Source: Nemertoderma westbladi
Lineage: Eukaryota; Xenacoelomorpha; Nemertodermatida; Nemertodermatidae
Direction of reading: 5' to 3'
Assembly (NCBI GenBank): GCA_032718475.1
Contig: JAUCBJ010006599.1
Coordinates: 59,476-123,475 of the forward strand
DNA length: 64,000 nucleotides
Below, piece by piece: positions 23,401-36,300 of this stretch. Each line of letters begins with the position of its first letter. Position 1 is the stretch's first letter. A model generated the notes under the pieces. It saw only the letters and a list, made by a program, of their open reading frames with translations, was not told the DNA's origin and did no database searches. The position numbers and the translations under genes are program-made.

Positions 23401-26400
23401 TTTTACTAACCTATCCTATTGCAACTCTCCCCGCTCGGTGGGTTTTACTAACCTATCCTATTGCAACTCTCCCTGCTCGGTGGGTTTTACTAACCTATCA
23501 TATTGCAACTCTCCCCGCTCGGTGGGTTTTACTAACCTATCCTATTGCAACTCTCCCTGCTCGGTGGGTTTTACTAACCTATCCTATTGCAACTCTCTCC
23601 GCTCGGTGGGTTTTACTAACTTATCCTATTGCAACTCTTCCTGCTCGGTGGGTTTTACTAACTTATCCTATTGCAACTCTCTCCGCTCGGTGGGTTTTAC
23701 TAACCTATCCTATTGCAACTCTCCCTGCTCGGTGGGTTTTACTAACCTATCCTATTGTAACTCTCCCTGCTCGGTGGGTTTTACTAACCTATCCTATTGC
23801 AACTCTTCCTGTTCGGTGGGTTTTACTAACCTATCGTATTGCAACTCTCCCTGCTCGGTGGGTTTTACTAACCTATCCTATTGTAACTCTCCCCCTGCTC
23901 GGTGGGTTTTACTAACCTATAGTATTGCAACTCTCCCTGCTCGGTGGGTTTTACTAACCTATAGTATTGCAACTCTCCCTGCGGGTGGGTTTTACTAACC
24001 TATAGTATTGCAACTCTCCCTGCTCGGTGGGTTTTACTAACCTATCCTATTGCAACTCTCCCTGCTCGGTGGGTTTTACTAACCTATCCTATTGTAACTC
24101 TCCCTGCTCGGTGGGTTTTACTAACCTATCCTATTGCAACTCTTCCTGTTCGGTGGGTTTTACTAACCTATCGTATTGCAACTCTCCCTGCTCGGTGGGT
24201 TTTACTAACCTATCCTATTGCAACTCTCCCTGCTCGGTGGGTTTTACTAACCTATCCTATTGCAACTCTCCCTGCTCGGTGGGTTTTACTAACCTATCCT
24301 ACTGTAACTCTCCCTGCTCGGTGGGTTTTAATAACCTATAGTATTGCAATTCTTACTGCTCGGTGGGTTTTACTAACCTATCCTATTGCAACTCTCCCTG
24401 CTCGGTGGGTTTTACTAACCTATCGTATTGCAACTCTTCCTGCTCGGTGGGTTTTACTAACCTATCCTACTGTAACTCTCCCTGCTCGGTGGGTTTTACT
24501 AACCTATAGTATTGCAACTCTTCCTGCTCGGTAGGTTTTACTAACCTATAGTATTGCAACTCTTCCTGCTCGGTGGGTTTTACTAACCTATCGTATTGCA
24601 ACTCTCCCTGCTCGGTGGGTTTTACTAACCTATAGTATTGCAACTCTCCCTGCTCGGTGGGTTTTACTAACCTATCCTATTGCAACTCTCCCTGCTCGGT
24701 GGGTTTTACTAACCTATCCTATTGCAACTCTCCCTGCTCGGTGGGTATTACTAACCTATAGTATTGCAACTATCCCTGCTCGGTGGGTTTTACTAACCTA
24801 TCCTATTGTAACTCGCCCTGCTCGTTGGGTTTTACTAACCTATCCTATTGCAACTCTCCCTGCTCTGTGGGTTTTACTAACCTGTCGTATTGCAACTCTC
24901 CCTGCTCGGTGGGTTTTACTAACCTATCCTATTGCAAATCTCCCTGCTCGGTGGGTTTTACTAACCTATCCTATTGCAACTCTCCCTGCTCGGTGGGTTT
25001 TACTAACCTATCGTATAGCAACTCTCCCTGCTCGGTGGGTTTTACTAACCTATCGTATTGCAATTCTCCCTGCTCGGTGGGTTTTACTAACCTATATAGT
25101 ATTGCAACTCTTCCTGCTCGGTGTGTTTTACTAACCTATCCTATTGTAACTCTCCCTGCTCGGTGTGTTTTACTAACCTATCCTATTGTAACTCTCCTTG
25201 CTCGTTGGGTTTTACTAACCTATCCTATTGCAACTCTCCCTGCTCGGTGGGTTTTACTAACCTATCATATTGCAACTTCCCCTGCTTGGTGGGTTTTACT
25301 AACCTATCCTATTGCAGCTCTCCCTGCTCGGTGGGTTTTACTAACCTATCCTATTGCAACTCTCCCCGCTCGGTGGGTTTTACTAACCTATCCTATTGCA
25401 ACTCTCCCTGCTCGGTGGGTTTTACTAACCTATCATATTGCAACTCTCCCCGCTCGGTGGGTTTTACTAACCTATCCTATTGCAACTCTCCCTGCTCGGT
25501 GGGTTTTACTAACCTATCCTATTGCAACTCTCTCCGCTCGGTGGGTTTTACTAACTTATCCTATTGCAACTCTCTCTGCTCGGTGGGTTTTACTAACATA
25601 TCCTATTGCAACTCTCCCTGCTCGGTGGGTTTTACTAACCTATCCTATTGCAACTCTCCCCCTGCTCGGTGGGTTTTACTAACCTATAGTATTGCAACTC
25701 TCCCTGCTCGGTGGGTTTTACTAACCTATAGTATTGCAACTCTCCCTGCGGGTGGGTTTTACTAACCTATAGTATTGCAACTCTCCCTGCTCGGTGGGTT
25801 TTACTAACCTATCCTATTGCAACTATCCCTGCTCGGTGGGTTTTACTAACCTATCCTATTGTAACTCTCCCTGCTCGGTGGGTTTTACTAACCTATCCTA
25901 TTGCAACTCTTCCTGTTCGGTGGGTTTTACTAACCTATCGTATTGCAACTCTCCCTGCTCGGTGGGTTTTACTAACCTATCCTATTGCAACTCTTCCTGT
26001 TCGGTGGGTTTTACTAACCTATCGTATTGCAACTCTTCCTGTTCGGTGGGTTTTACTAACCTATAGTATTGCAACTCTCCCTGCTCGGTGGGTTTTACTA
26101 ACGTATCCTATTGCAACTCTCTCTGCTCGGTGGGTTTTACTAACCTATAGTATTGCAACTCTTCCTGCTCGGTGGGTTTTACTAACCTATCCTATTGCAA
26201 CTCTCCCTGCTCGGTGGGTTTTACTAACCTATCCTATTGTAACTCTCCCTGCTCGGTGGGTTTTACTAACCTATCCTATTGTAACTCTCCCTGCTCGGTG
26301 TGTTTTACTAACCTATCCTATTGTAACTCTCCTTGCTCGTTGGGTTTTACTAACCTATCCTATTGCAACTCTCCCTGCTCGGTGGGTTTTACTAACCTAT

Positions 26401-29400
26401 CATATTGCAACTTCCCCTGCTCGGTGGGTTTTACTAACCTATCCTATTGCAGCTCTCCCTGCTCGGTGGGTTTTACTAACCTATCCTATTGCAACTCTCC
26501 CCGCTCGGTGGGTTTTACTAACCTATCCTATTGCAACTCTCCCTGCTCGGTGGGTTTTACTAACCTATCATATTGCAACTCTCCCCGCTCGGTGTGTTTT
26601 ACTAACCTATCCTATTGCAACTCTCCCTGCTCGGTGGGTTTTACTAACCTATCCTATTGCAACTCTCTCCGCTCGGTGGGTTTTACTAACTTATCCTATT
26701 GCAACTCTTCCTGCTCGGTGGGTTTTACTAACTTATCCTATTGCAACTCTCTCCGCTCGGTGGGTTTTACTAACCTATCCTATTGCAACTCTCCCTGCTC
26801 GGTGGGTTTTACTAACCTATCCTATTGTAACTCTCCCTGCTCGGTGGGTTTTACTAACCTATCCTATTGCAACTCTTCCTGTTCGGTGGGTTTTACTAAC
26901 CTATCGTATTGCAACTCTCCCTGCTCGGTGGGTTTTACTAACCTATCCTATTGTAACTCTCCCCCTGCTCGGTGGGTTTTACTAACCTATAGTATTGCAA
27001 CTCTCCCTGCTCGGTGGGTTTTACTAACCTATAGTATTGCAACTCTCCCTGCGGGTGGGTTTTACTAACCTATAGTATTGCAACTCTCCCTGCTCGGTGG
27101 GTTTTACTAACCTATCCTATTGCAACTCTCCCTGCTCGGTGGGTTTTACTAACCTATCCTATTGTAACTCTCCCTGCTCGGTGGGTTTTACTAACCTATC
27201 CTATTGCAACTCTTCCTGTTCGGTGGGTTTTACTAACCTATCGTATTGCAACTCTCCCTGCTCGGTGGGTTTTACTAACCTATCCTATTGCAACTCTCCC
27301 TGCTCGGTGGGTTTTACTAACCTATCCTATTGCAACTCTCCCTGCTCGGTGGGTTTTACTAACCTATCCTACTGTAACTCTCCCTGCTCGGTGGGTTTTA
27401 ATAACCTATAGTATTGCAATTCTTACTGCTCGGTGGGTTTTACTAACCTATCCTATTGCAACTCTCCCTGCTCGGTGGGTTTTACTAACCTATCGTATTG
27501 CAACTCTTCCTGCTCGGTGGGTTTTACTAACCTATCCTACTGTAACTCTCCCTGCTCGGTGGGTTTTACTAACCTATAGTATTGCAACTCTTCCTGCTCG
27601 GTAGGTTTTACTAACCTATCCTATTGCAACTATCCCTGCTCGGTGGGTTTTACTAACCTATCCTATTGTAACTCTCCCTGCTCGGTGGGTTTTACTAACC
27701 TATCCTATTGCAACTCTCCCTGCTCGGTGGGTTTTACTAACCTATCATATTGCAACTCTCCCCGCTCGGTGGGTTTTACTAACCTATCCTATTGCAACTC
27801 TCCCTGCTCGGTGGGTTTTACTAACCTATCCTATTGCAACTCTCTCCGCTCGGTGGGTTTTACTAACTTATCCTATTGCAACTCTCTCTGCTCGGTGGGT
27901 TTTACTAACATATCCTATTGCAACTCTCCCTGCTCGGTGGGTTTTACTAACCTATCCTATTGCAACTCTCCCCCTGCTCGGTGGGTTTTACTAACCTATA
28001 GTATTGCAACTCTCCCTGCTCGGTGGGTTTTACTAACCTATAGTATTGCAACTCTCCCTGCGGGTGGGTTTTACTAACCTATAGTATTGCAACTCTCCCT
28101 GCTCGGTGGGTTTTACTAACCTATCCTATTGCAACTATCCCTGCTCGGTGGGTTTTACTAACCTATCCTATTGTAACTCTCCCTGCTCGGTGGGTTTTAC
28201 TAACCTATCCTATTGCAACTCTTCCTGTTCGGTGGGTTTTACTAACCTATCGTATTGCAACTCTCCCTGCTCGGTGGGTTTTACTAACCTATCCTATTGC
28301 AACTCTTCCTGTTCGGTGGGTTTTACTAACCTATCGTATTGCAACTCTTCCTGTTCGGTGGGTTTTACTAACCTATAGTATTGCAACTCTCCCTGCTCGG
28401 TGGGTTTTACTAACGTATCCTATTGCAACTCTCTCTGCTCGGTGGGTTTTACTAACCTATAGTATTGCAACTCTTCCTGCTCGGTGGGTTTTACTAACCT
28501 ATCCTATTGCAACTCTCCCTGCTCGGTGGGTTTTACTAACCTATCCTATTGTAACTCTCCCTGCTCGGTGGGTTTTACTAACCTATCCTATTGTAACTCT
28601 CCCTGCTCGGTGTGTTTTACTAACCTATCCTATTGTAACTCTCCTTGCTCGTTGGGTTTTACTAACCTATCCTATTGCAACTCTCCCTGCTCGGTGGGTT
28701 TTACTAACCTATCATATTGCAACTTCCCCTGCTCGGTGGGTTTTACTAACCTATCCTATTGCAGCTCTCCCTGCTCGGTGGGTTTTACTAACCTATCCTA
28801 TTGCAACTCTCCCCGCTCGGTGGGTTTTACTAACCTATCCTATTGCAACTCTCCCTGCTCGGTGGGTTTTACTAACCTATCATATTGCAACTCTCCCCGC
28901 TCGGTGTGTTTTACTAACCTATCCTATTGCAACTCTCCCTGCTCGGTGGGTTTTACTAACCTATCCTATTGCAACTCTCTCCGCTCGGTGGGTTTTACTA
29001 ACTTATCCTATTGCAACTCTTCCTGCTCGGTGGGTTTTACTAACTTATCCTATTGCAACTCTCTCCGCTCGGTGGGTTTTACTAACCTATCCTATTGCAA
29101 CTCTCCCTGCTCGGTGGGTTTTACTAACCTATCCTATTGTAACTCTCCCTGCTCGGTGGGTTTTACTAACCTATCCTATTGCAACTCTTCCTGTTCGGTG
29201 GGTTTTACTAACCTATCGTATTGCAACTCTCCCTGCTCGGTGGGTTTTACTAACCTATCCTATTGTAACTCTCCCCCTGCTCGGTGGGTTTTACTAACCT
29301 ATAGTATTGCAACTCTCCCTGCTCGGTGGGTTTTACTAACCTATAGTATTGCAACTCTCCCTGCGGGTGGGTTTTACTAACCTATAGTATTGCAACTCTC

Positions 29401-30315
29401 CCTGCTCGGTGGGTTTTACTAACCTATCCTATTGCAACTCTCCCTGCTCGGTGGGTTTTACTAACCTATCCTATTGTAACTCTCCCTGCTCGGTGGGTTT
29501 TACTAACCTATCCTATTGCAACTCTTCCTGTTCGGTGGGTTTTACTAACCTATCGTATTGCAACTCTCCCTGCTCGGTGGGTTTTACTAACCTATCCTAT
29601 TGCAACTCTCCCTGCTCGGTGGGTTTTACTAACCTATCCTATTGCAACTCTCCCTGCTCGGTGGGTTTTACTAACCTATCCTACTGTAACTCTCCCTGCT
29701 CGGTGGGTTTTAATAACCTATAGTATTGCAATTCTTACTGCTCGGTGGGTTTTACTAACCTATCCTATTGCAACTCTCCCTGCTCGGTGGGTTTTACTAA
29801 CCTATCGTATTGCAACTCTTCCTGCTCGGTGGGTTTTACTAACCTATCCTACTGTAACTCTCCCTGCTCGGTGGGTTTTACTAACCTATAGTATTGCAAC
29901 TCTTCCTGCTCGGTAGGTTTTACTAACCTATAGTATTGCAACTCTTCCTGCTCGGTGGGTTTTACTAACCTATCGTATTGCAACTCTCCCTGCTCGGTGG
30001 GTTTTACTAACCTATAGTATTGCAACTCTCCCTGCTCGGTGGGTTTTACTAACCTATCCTATTGCAACTCTCCCTGCTCGGTGGGTTTTACTAACCTATC
30101 CTATTGCAACTCTCCCTGCTCGGTGGGTATTACTAACCTATAGTATTGCAACTATCCCTGCTCGGTGGGTTTTACTAACCTATCCTATTGTAACTCGCCC
30201 TGCTCGTTGGGTTTTACTAACCTATCCTATTGCAACTCTCCCTGCTCTGTGGGTTTTACTAACCTGTCGTATTGCAACTCTCCCTGCTCGGTGGGTTTTA
30301 CTAACCTATCCTATT
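16442..30315. repeat. 6,937-bp tandem segmental duplication inside the satellite
   Basis: Distinctive monomer strings recur with a constant offset of 6937: for example 17090/24027, 17846/24783, 18857/25794, 20160/27097 and 22472/29409. The copies are 16442-23378 and 23379-30315. At the centre a CTGTCGTATT-type monomer is followed by one with GCAGCTCTCC, whereas the second copy continues differently at 30319. This is what unequal exchange within a satellite produces. Confidence 0.85.
18400..23000. repeat. 2,312-bp tandem duplication nested in the satellite
   Basis: Monomer strings at 18857, 19235 and 20160 recur at 21169, 21547 and 22472, a constant offset of 2312 (55 monomers plus 2 bp). The same pair appears again at 25794/28106 and 27097/29409 because it was carried inside the 6937-bp duplication, so it is the older event. 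The boundaries are approximate. Confidence 0.8.
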
Positions 30316-33300
30316 GCAAATCTCCCTGCTCGGTGGGTTTTACTAACCTATCCTATTGCAACTCTCCCTGCTCGGTGGGTTTTACTAACCTATCGTATTG
30401 CAACTCTCCCTGCTCGGTGGGTTTTACTAACCTATCGTATTGCAATTCTCCCTGCTCGGTGGGTTTTACTAACCTATATAGTATTGCAACTCTTCCTGCT
30501 CGGTGTGTTTTACTAACCTATCCTATTGTAACTCTCCCTGCTCGGTGTGTTTTACTAACCTATCCTATTGTAACTCTCCTTGCTCGTTGGGTTTTACTAA
30601 CCTATCCTATTGCAACTCTCCCTGCTCGGTGGGTTTTACTAACCTATCATATTGCAACTTCCCCTGCTTGGTGGGTTTTACTAACCTATCCTATTGCAGC
30701 TCTCCCTGCTCGGTGGGTTTTACTAACCTATCCTATTGCAACTCTCCCCGCTCGGTGGGTTTTACTAACCTATCCTATTGCAACTCTCCCTGCTCGGTGG
30801 GTTTTACTAACCTATCATATTGCAACTCTCCCCGCTCGGTGGGTTTTACTAACCTATCCTATTGCAACTCTCCCTGCTCGGTGGGTTTTACTAACCTATC
30901 CTATTGCAACTCTCTCCGCTCGGTGGGTTTTACTAACTTATCCTATTGCAACTCTCTCTGCTCGGTGGGTTTTACTAACATATCCTATTGCAACTCTCCC
31001 TGCTCGGTGGGTTTTACTAACCTATCCTATTGCAACTCTCCCCCTGCTCGGTGGGTTTTACTAACCTATAGTATTGCAACTCTCCCTGCTCGGTGGGTTT
31101 TACTAACCTATAGTATTGCAACTCTCCCTGCGGGTGGGTTTTACTAACCTATAGTATTGCAACTCTCCCTGCTCGGTGGGTTTTACTAACCTATCCTATT
31201 GCAACTATCCCTGCTCGGTGGGTTTTACTAACCTATCCTATTGTAACTCTCCCTGCTCGGTGGGTTTTACTAACCTATCCTATTGCAACTCTTCCTGTTC
31301 GGTGGGTTTTACTAACCTATCGTATTGCAACTCTCCCTGCTCGGTGGGTTTTACTAACCTATCCTATTGCAACTCTTCCTGTTCGGTGGGTTTTACTAAC
31401 CTATCGTATTGCAACTCTTCCTGTTCGGTGGGTTTTACTAACCTATAGTATTGCAACTCTCCCTGCTCGGTGGGTTTTACTAACGTATCCTATTGCAACT
31501 CTCTCTGCTCGGTGGGTTTTACTAACCTATAGTATTGCAACTCTTCCTGCTCGGTGGGTTTTACTAACCTATCCTATTGCAACTCTCCCTGCTCGGTGGG
31601 TTTTACTAACCTATCATATTGCAACTCTCCCCGCTCGGTGGGTTTTTCTAACCTATCCTATTGCAACTCTCCCTGCTCGGTGGGTTTTACTAACCTATCC
31701 TATTGCAACTCTCTCCGCTCGGTGGGTTTTACTAACTTATCCTATTGCAACTCTCTCTGCTCGGTGGGTTTTACTAACATATCCTATTGCAACTCTCCCT
31801 GCTCGGTGGGTTTTACTAACCTATCCTATTGCAACTCTCCCCCTGCTCGGTGGGTTTTACTAACCTATAGTATTGCAACTCTCCCTGCTCGGTGGGTTTT
31901 ACTAACCTATAGTATTGCAACTCTCCCTGCGGGTGGGTTTTACTAACCTATAGTATTGCAACTCTCCCTGCTCGGTGGGTTTTACTAACCTATCCTATTG
32001 CAACTATCCCTGCTCGGTGGGTTTTACTAACCTATCCTATTGTAACTCTCCCTGCTCGGTGGGTTTTACTAACCTATCCTATTGCAACTCTTCCTGTTCG
32101 GTGGGTTTTACTAACCTATCGTATTGCAACTCTCCCTGCTCGGTGGGTTTTACTAACCTATCCTATTGCAACTCTTCCTGTTCGGTGGGTTTTACTAACC
32201 TATCGTATTGCAACTCTTCCTGTTCGGTGGGTTTTACTAACCTATAGTATTGCAACTCTCCCTGCTCGGTGGGTTTTACTAACGTATCCTATTGCAACTC
32301 TCTCTGCTCGGTGGGTTTTACTAACCTATAGTATTGCAACTCTCCTTGCTCGGTGGGTTTTACTAACCTATTGTATTGCAACTCTCCCTGCGGGTGGGTT
32401 TTACTAACCTATAGTATTGCAACTCTTCCTGCTCGGTGGGTTTTACTAACCTATCCTATTGCAACTCTCCCTGCTCGGTGGGTTTTACTAACCTATCCTA
32501 TTGTAACTCTCCCTGCTCGGTGGGTTTTACTAACCTATCCTATTGCAACTCTTCCTGTTCGGTGGGTTTTACTAACCTATCGTATTGCAACTCTCCCTGC
32601 TCGGTGGGTTTTACTAACCTATCCTATTGTAACTCTCCCCCTGCTCGGTGGGTTTTACTAACCTATAGTATTGCAACTCTCCCTGCTCGGTGGGTTTTAC
32701 TAACCTATAGTATTGCAACTCTCCCTGCGGGTGGGTTTTACTAACCTATAGTATTGCAACTCTCCCTGCTCGGTGGGTTTTACTAACCTATCCTATTGCA
32801 ACTCTCCCTGCTCGGTGGGTTTTACTAACCTATCCTATTGTAACTCTCCCTGCTCGGTGGGTTTTACTAACCTATCCTATTGCAACTCTTCCTGTTCGGT
32901 GGGTTTTACTAACCTATCGTATTGCAACTCTCCCTGCTCGGTGGGTTTTACTAACCTATCCTATTGCAACTCTCCCTGCTCGGTGGGTTTTACTAACCTA
33001 TCCTATTGCAACTCTCCCTGCTCGGTGGGTTTTACTAACCTATCCTACTGTAACTCTCCCTGCTCGGTGGGTTTTAATAACCTATAGTATTGCAATTCTT
33101 ACTGCTCGGTGGGTTTTACTAACCTATCCTATTGCAACTCTCCCTGCTCGGTGGGTTTTACTAACCTATAGTATTGCAACTCTCCCTGCTCGGTGGGTTT
33201 TACTAACCTATCCTATTGCAACTCTCCCTGCTCGGTGGGTTTTACTAACCTATCCTATTGCAACTCTCCCTGCTCGGTGGGTATTACTAACCTATAGTAT

Positions 33301-36300
33301 TGCAACTATCCCTGCTCGGTGGGTTTTACTAACCTATCCTATTGTAACTCGCCCTGCTCGTTGGGTTTTACTAACCTATCCTATTGCAACTCTCCCTGCT
33401 CTGTGGGTTTTACTAACCTGTCGTATTGCAACTCTCCCTGCTCGGTGGGTTTTACTAACCTATCCTATTGCAAATCTCCCTGCTCGGTGGGTTTTACTAA
33501 CCTATCCTATTGCAACTCTCCCTGCTCGGTGGGTTTTACTAACCTATCGTATTGCAACTCTCCCTGCTCGGTGGGTTTTACTAACCTATCGTATTGCAAT
33601 TCTCCCTGCTCGGTGGGTTTTACTAACCTATATAGTATTGCAACTCTTCCTGCTAGGTGTGTTTTACTAACCTATCCTATTGTAACTCTCCCTGCTCGGT
33701 GTGTTTTACTAACCTATCCTATTGTAACTCTCCTTGCTCGTTGGGTTTTACTAACCTATCCTATTGCAACTCTCCCTGCTCGGTGGGTTTTACTAACCTA
33801 TCATATTGCAACTTCCCCTGCTCGGTGGGTTTTACTAACCTATCCTATTGCAGCTCTCCCTGCTCGGTGGGTTTTACTAACCTATCCTATTGCAACTCTC
33901 CCCGCTCGGTGGGTTTTACTAACCTATCCTATTGCAACTCTCCCTGCTCGGTGGGTTTTACTAACCTATCATATTGCAACTCTCCCCGCTCGGTGGGTTT
34001 TACTAACCTATCCTATTGCAACTCTCCCTGCTCGGTGGGTTTTACTAACCTATCCTATTGCAACTCTCTCCGCTCGGTGGGTTTTACTAACTTATCCTAT
34101 TGCAACTCTCTCTGCTCGGTGGGTTTTACTAACATATCCTATTGCAACTCTCCCTGCTCGGTGGGTTTTACTAACCTATCCTATTGCAACTCTCCCCCTG
34201 CTCGGTGGGTTTTACTAACCTATAGTATTGCAACTCTCCCTGCTCGGTGGGTTTTACTAACCTATAGTATTGCAACTCTCCCTGCGGGTGGGTTTTACTA
34301 ACCTATAGTATTGCAACTCTCCCTGCTCGGTGGGTTTTACTAACCTATCCTATTGCAACTCTCCCTGCTCGGTGGGTTTTACTAACCTATCCTATTGTAA
34401 CTCTCCCTGCTCGGTGGGTTTTACTAACCTATCCTATTGCAACTCTTCCTGTTCAGTGGGTTTTACTAACCTATCGTATTGCAACTCTCCCTGCTCGGTG
34501 GGTTTTACTAACCTATCCTATTGCAACTCTCCCTGCTCGGTGGGTTTTACTAACCTATCCTATTGCAACTCTCCCTGGTCGGTGGGTTTTACTAACCTAT
34601 CCTACTGTAACTCTCCCTGCTCGGTGGGTTTTAATAACCTATAGTATTGCAATTCTTACTGCTCGGTGGGTTTTACTAACCTATCCTATTGCAACTCTCC
34701 CTGCTCGGTAGGTTTTACTAACCTATCGTATTACAACTCTTCCTGCTCGGTGGGTTTTACTAACCTATCCTACTGTAACTCTCCCTGCTCGGTGGGTTTT
34801 ACTAACCTATAGTATTGCAACTCTTCCTGCTCGGTAGGTTTTACTAACCTATAGTATGCAACTCTTCCTGCTCGGTGGGTTTTACTAACCTATCGTATTG
34901 CAACTCTCCCTGCTCGGTGGGTTTTACTAACCTATAGTATTGCAACTCTCCCTGCTCGGTGGGTTTTACTAACCTATCCTATTGCAACTCTCCCTGCTCG
35001 GTGGGTTTTACTAACCTATCCTATTGCAACTCTCCCTGCTCGGTGGGTATTACTAACCTATAGTATTGCAACTCTCCCTGCTCGGTGGGTTTTACTAACC
35101 TATCCTATTGTAACTCGCCCTGCTCGTTGGGTTTTACTAACCTATCCAATTGCAACTCTCCCTGCTCTGTGGGTTTTACTAACCTATCCTATTGCAAATC
35201 TCCCTGTTCGGTGGGTTTTACTAACCTATCCTATTGCAACTCTCCCTGCTCGGTGGGTTTTACTAACCTATCGTATTGCAACTCTCCCTGCTCGGTGGGT
35301 TTTACTAACCTATCGTATTGCAATTCTCCCTGCTCGGTGGGTTTTACTAACCTATATAGTATTGCAACTCTTCCTGCTCGGTGTGTTTTACTAACCTATC
35401 CTATTGTAACTCTCCCTGCTCGGTGTGTTTTACTAACCTATCCTATTGTAACTCTCCTTGCTCGTTGGGTTTTACTAACCTATCCTATTGCAACTCTCCC
35501 TGCTCGGTGGGTTTTACTAACCTATCATATTGCAACTTCCCCTGCTCGGTGGGTTTTACTAACCTATCCTATTGCAGCTCTCCCTGCTCGGTGGGTTTTA
35601 CTAACCTATCCTATTGCAACTCTCCCCGCTCGGTGGGTTTTACTAACCTATCCTATTGCAACTCTCCCTGCTCGGTGGGTTTTACTAACCTATCATATTG
35701 CAACTCTCCCCGCTCGGTGGGTTTTACTAACCTATCCTATTGCAACTCTCCCTGCTCGGTGGGTTTTACTAACCTACCCTATTGCAACTCTCTCCGCTCG
35801 GTGGGTTTTACTAACTTATCCTATTGCAACTCTCTCTGCTCGGTGGGTTTTACTAACATATCCTATTGTAACTCTCCCTGCTCGGTGGGTATTACTAACC
35901 TATCCTATTGCAACTCTTCCTGTTCGGTGGGATTTACTAACCTATCCTTTTGCAACTCTCCCTGCTCGGTGGGTTTTACTAACGTATAGTATTGCAACTC
36001 TCCCTGCTCAGTGCGTTTTACTACCCTATCCTATTGCAACTCTCCCTGCTCGGTGGGTTTTACTAACCTATCCTATTGCAACTCTCCCTGCTGGGTGGGT
36101 TTTACTAACGTATCCTATTGCAACTCTCCCTGCTCGGTGGGTTTTACTAACCTATCCTATTGCAACTCTTCCTGTTCGGTGGGTTTTACTAACCTATCGT
36201 ATTGCAACTCTTACTGCTCGGTGGGTTTTACTAACCTATCCTATTGCAACTCTCCCTGCTCGGTGGGTTTTACTAACCTATCCTATTGCAACTCTCCCTG

